A stretch of DNA of 26,495 nt, from contig JAWLFQ010000029.1 of assembly GCA_041685505.1 (NCBI GenBank), forward strand, positions 1 through 26,495, read 5' to 3'. The DNA is from T1Sed10-7 sp041685505. GTDB taxonomy: Bacteria; Actinomycetota; Nitriliruptoria; Nitriliruptorales; Nitriliruptoraceae. Shown piece by piece: positions 25,943 through 26,495 of the stretch (position 1 is its first letter; each line of letters opens with the position of its first letter). Made by a program: the position numbers and the translations under genes. The notes below the pieces were generated by a model, which worked only from the letters and a program-made list of their open reading frames with translations, had not been told where the DNA came from and did not search any database.

Positions 25943-26329
25943 GTGGCGGCTCCTCCCCTGCTGCTGCCCGACGGCGCCCTGCTGGTGCGCGTCGCCGCGT
26001 GCGGTCCCGGGTGGGCATCGTCACTCCCCGAGATCCCCGACGGCAGCGAGGCCACGGTGACCCTCGGCCGCCCGGAGCTGCTACCGGTCGACACCGCAGC
26101 GGCCCGGACACGCGGCTACCGCATCGTCGGTACCGCCAGCGGCGACCGTCCGATCGGTGACGTCGTCGACGTGCTGGTGCCGTGGGAGCTGCGCGTCGAG
26201 GCACCGGGGTGGTGGGACCAGCTGGTCGCCACCGCACAGCGGGTCTTCGACCCGGGCCTCGGACCGGTGCAGCGGATGCTGCAGGCCGAGCTGACCGTGC
26301 ACCTGCGCGCGCTCGGGCTGCACGACTGA
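25943..26329 (+). CDS. Protein of unknown function
   Basis: About 128 residues if it starts at GTG 25943, with GAGG five bases upstream; GTG 25937 is an alternative. No conserved domain is recognised. The N-terminal half has short beta-like stretches (LLVRVAACG, ATVTLGRPELLPV). The C-terminal half has DVVDVLVPWELRVEAPGWWDQLVATAQRV and ends in a leucine-rich helix, LQAELTVHLRALGLHD. Codon use follows the strong GC3 bias of neighbouring genes, supporting expression. It is divergent from the saccharopine-like gene and separated by 148 nt, where I see no clear promoter pair. Confidence 0.6.
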   Translation: MAAPPLLLPDGALLVRVAACGPGWASSLPEIPDGSEATVTLGRPELLPVDTAAARTRGYRIVGTASGDRPIGDVVDVLVPWELRVEAPGWWDQLVATAQRVFDPGLGPVQRMLQAELTVHLRALGLHD

Positions 26330-26349
26330 CAGCGGCGGGCCGCCCGGGT

Positions 26350-26387
26350 GCTTGCGACAGTTAGCATAAGCGCGTATCATCGCAAGC
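26350..26387. promoter_or_regulatory. Inverted repeat enclosing the terminal promoter
   Basis: GCTTGCGA (26350-26357) and TCGCAAGC (26380-26387) are perfect eight-base inverted arms, 22 nt apart. The left arm contains the -35 hexamer and the right arm begins at the last base of the -10. This geometry fits a dimeric or looping regulator that occludes the promoter. The spacer holds a near-palindrome, ATAAGCGCGTAT (26366-26377). Confidence 0.6.
26352..26380 (+). promoter_or_regulatory. Strong sigma-70-type promoter
   Basis: TTGCGA (26352-26357) is followed by exactly 17 nt and TATCAT (26375-26380), the best-spaced plus-strand promoter in the window, set in unusually AT-rich sequence. Transcription should begin near 26387 and run out of the window. 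TAGCAT at 26362-26367 is a second possible -10. Confidence 0.65.
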
Positions 26388-26495
26388 AAGCGGCACGAGT
26401 GGTGCCCGGCGAGGGGACAGCGCTCTCGGTACCTCCGTCCAGATGGCGGTCGTACCCGGCTCCCGCGCTGTCCCTTCCCCGGACGCCATCCGGCC
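26388..26495 (+). ncRNA. Candidate structured RNA or leader, cut by the window end
   Basis: Directly after the predicted transcription start come two strong stems. The first is GGCAC-GAGTG-GTGCC (26392-26406). The second is a 13-pair outer stem, 26411-26423 with 26465-26477 (core GGGACAGCGC with GCGCTGTCCC), enclosing GGTAC/GTACC (26428-26432 with 26452-26456) and a five-pair apical hairpin (26435-26439 with 26445-26449, loop CAGAT). No T-tract follows, so it does not look like an intrinsic terminator. It matches no riboswitch or RNA class I can recall. It may be a small RNA, an mRNA leader or the start of a larger RNA gene. Confidence 0.45.

Overview
The window is 26.5 kb of very GC-rich, gene-dense DNA that looks chromosomal. 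The suf gene order, frequent GTG starts, 1-8 nt gene overlaps and TANNNT-type promoters point to a high-GC actinobacterium. Acidic low-complexity tracts in exported or membrane proteins are compatible with a deep-branching, salt- or alkali-tolerant lineage such as the Nitriliruptoria, but that is inference. I see no insertion sequence, phage gene, CRISPR array, tRNA or rRNA gene, so the content reads as core metabolism plus signalling rather than a mobile island.

Layout. (1) Positions 1-4235, plus strand: the 3' end of a probable thiamine diphosphokinase, then a thiamine ABC importer (thiB lipoprotein, thiP double permease, thiQ ATPase) packed into one operon. (2) 4325-5516: a MOSC-domain protein converging on a TetR regulator, with a 20-bp near-perfect palindrome in front of the regulator. 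(3) 5731-8277: a cytoplasmic GH3 beta-glucosidase divergent from the TetR gene. (4) 8293-9468, minus: a MoeZ-type E1-like adenylyltransferase/rhodanese. (5) 9669-11942, plus: a GAF-PAS-GGDEF-EAL cyclic-di-GMP enzyme whose 3' end overlaps the suf operon tail to tail. (6) 11900-18938, minus: a complete actinobacterial SUF Fe-S assembly operon, sufR-sufB-sufD-Rieske-sufC-sufS-sufU-sufT, with a recognisable promoter at about 19087-19115. (7) 19515-20120, minus: a PilZ/YcgR-like c-di-GMP receptor. (8) 20412-21677, plus: a small unknown protein and a FabL-like short-chain dehydrogenase that lacks the usual catalytic tyrosine. (9) 21697-24668, minus: a RecD2-like helicase translationally coupled to an unknown membrane protein. 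(10) 24754-25794, minus, and 25943-26329, plus: a Rossmann-fold saccharopine-dehydrogenase-like protein divergent from an unknown protein. (11) 26350-26495: an AT-richer promoter inside an inverted repeat, followed by sequence able to form two strong stems, cut off by the window end.

The genes form functional groups: thiamine uptake feeding thiamine diphosphate synthesis, one Fe-S assembly operon probably autoregulated by SufR, and a c-di-GMP enzyme and receptor on either side of that operon. The most unusual non-coding signal is a 15-bp sequence present three times, exactly and in the same orientation, always between genes. The other leads are the TetR operator, the RNA-like 3' end of the window, and the SDR with a non-canonical active site.
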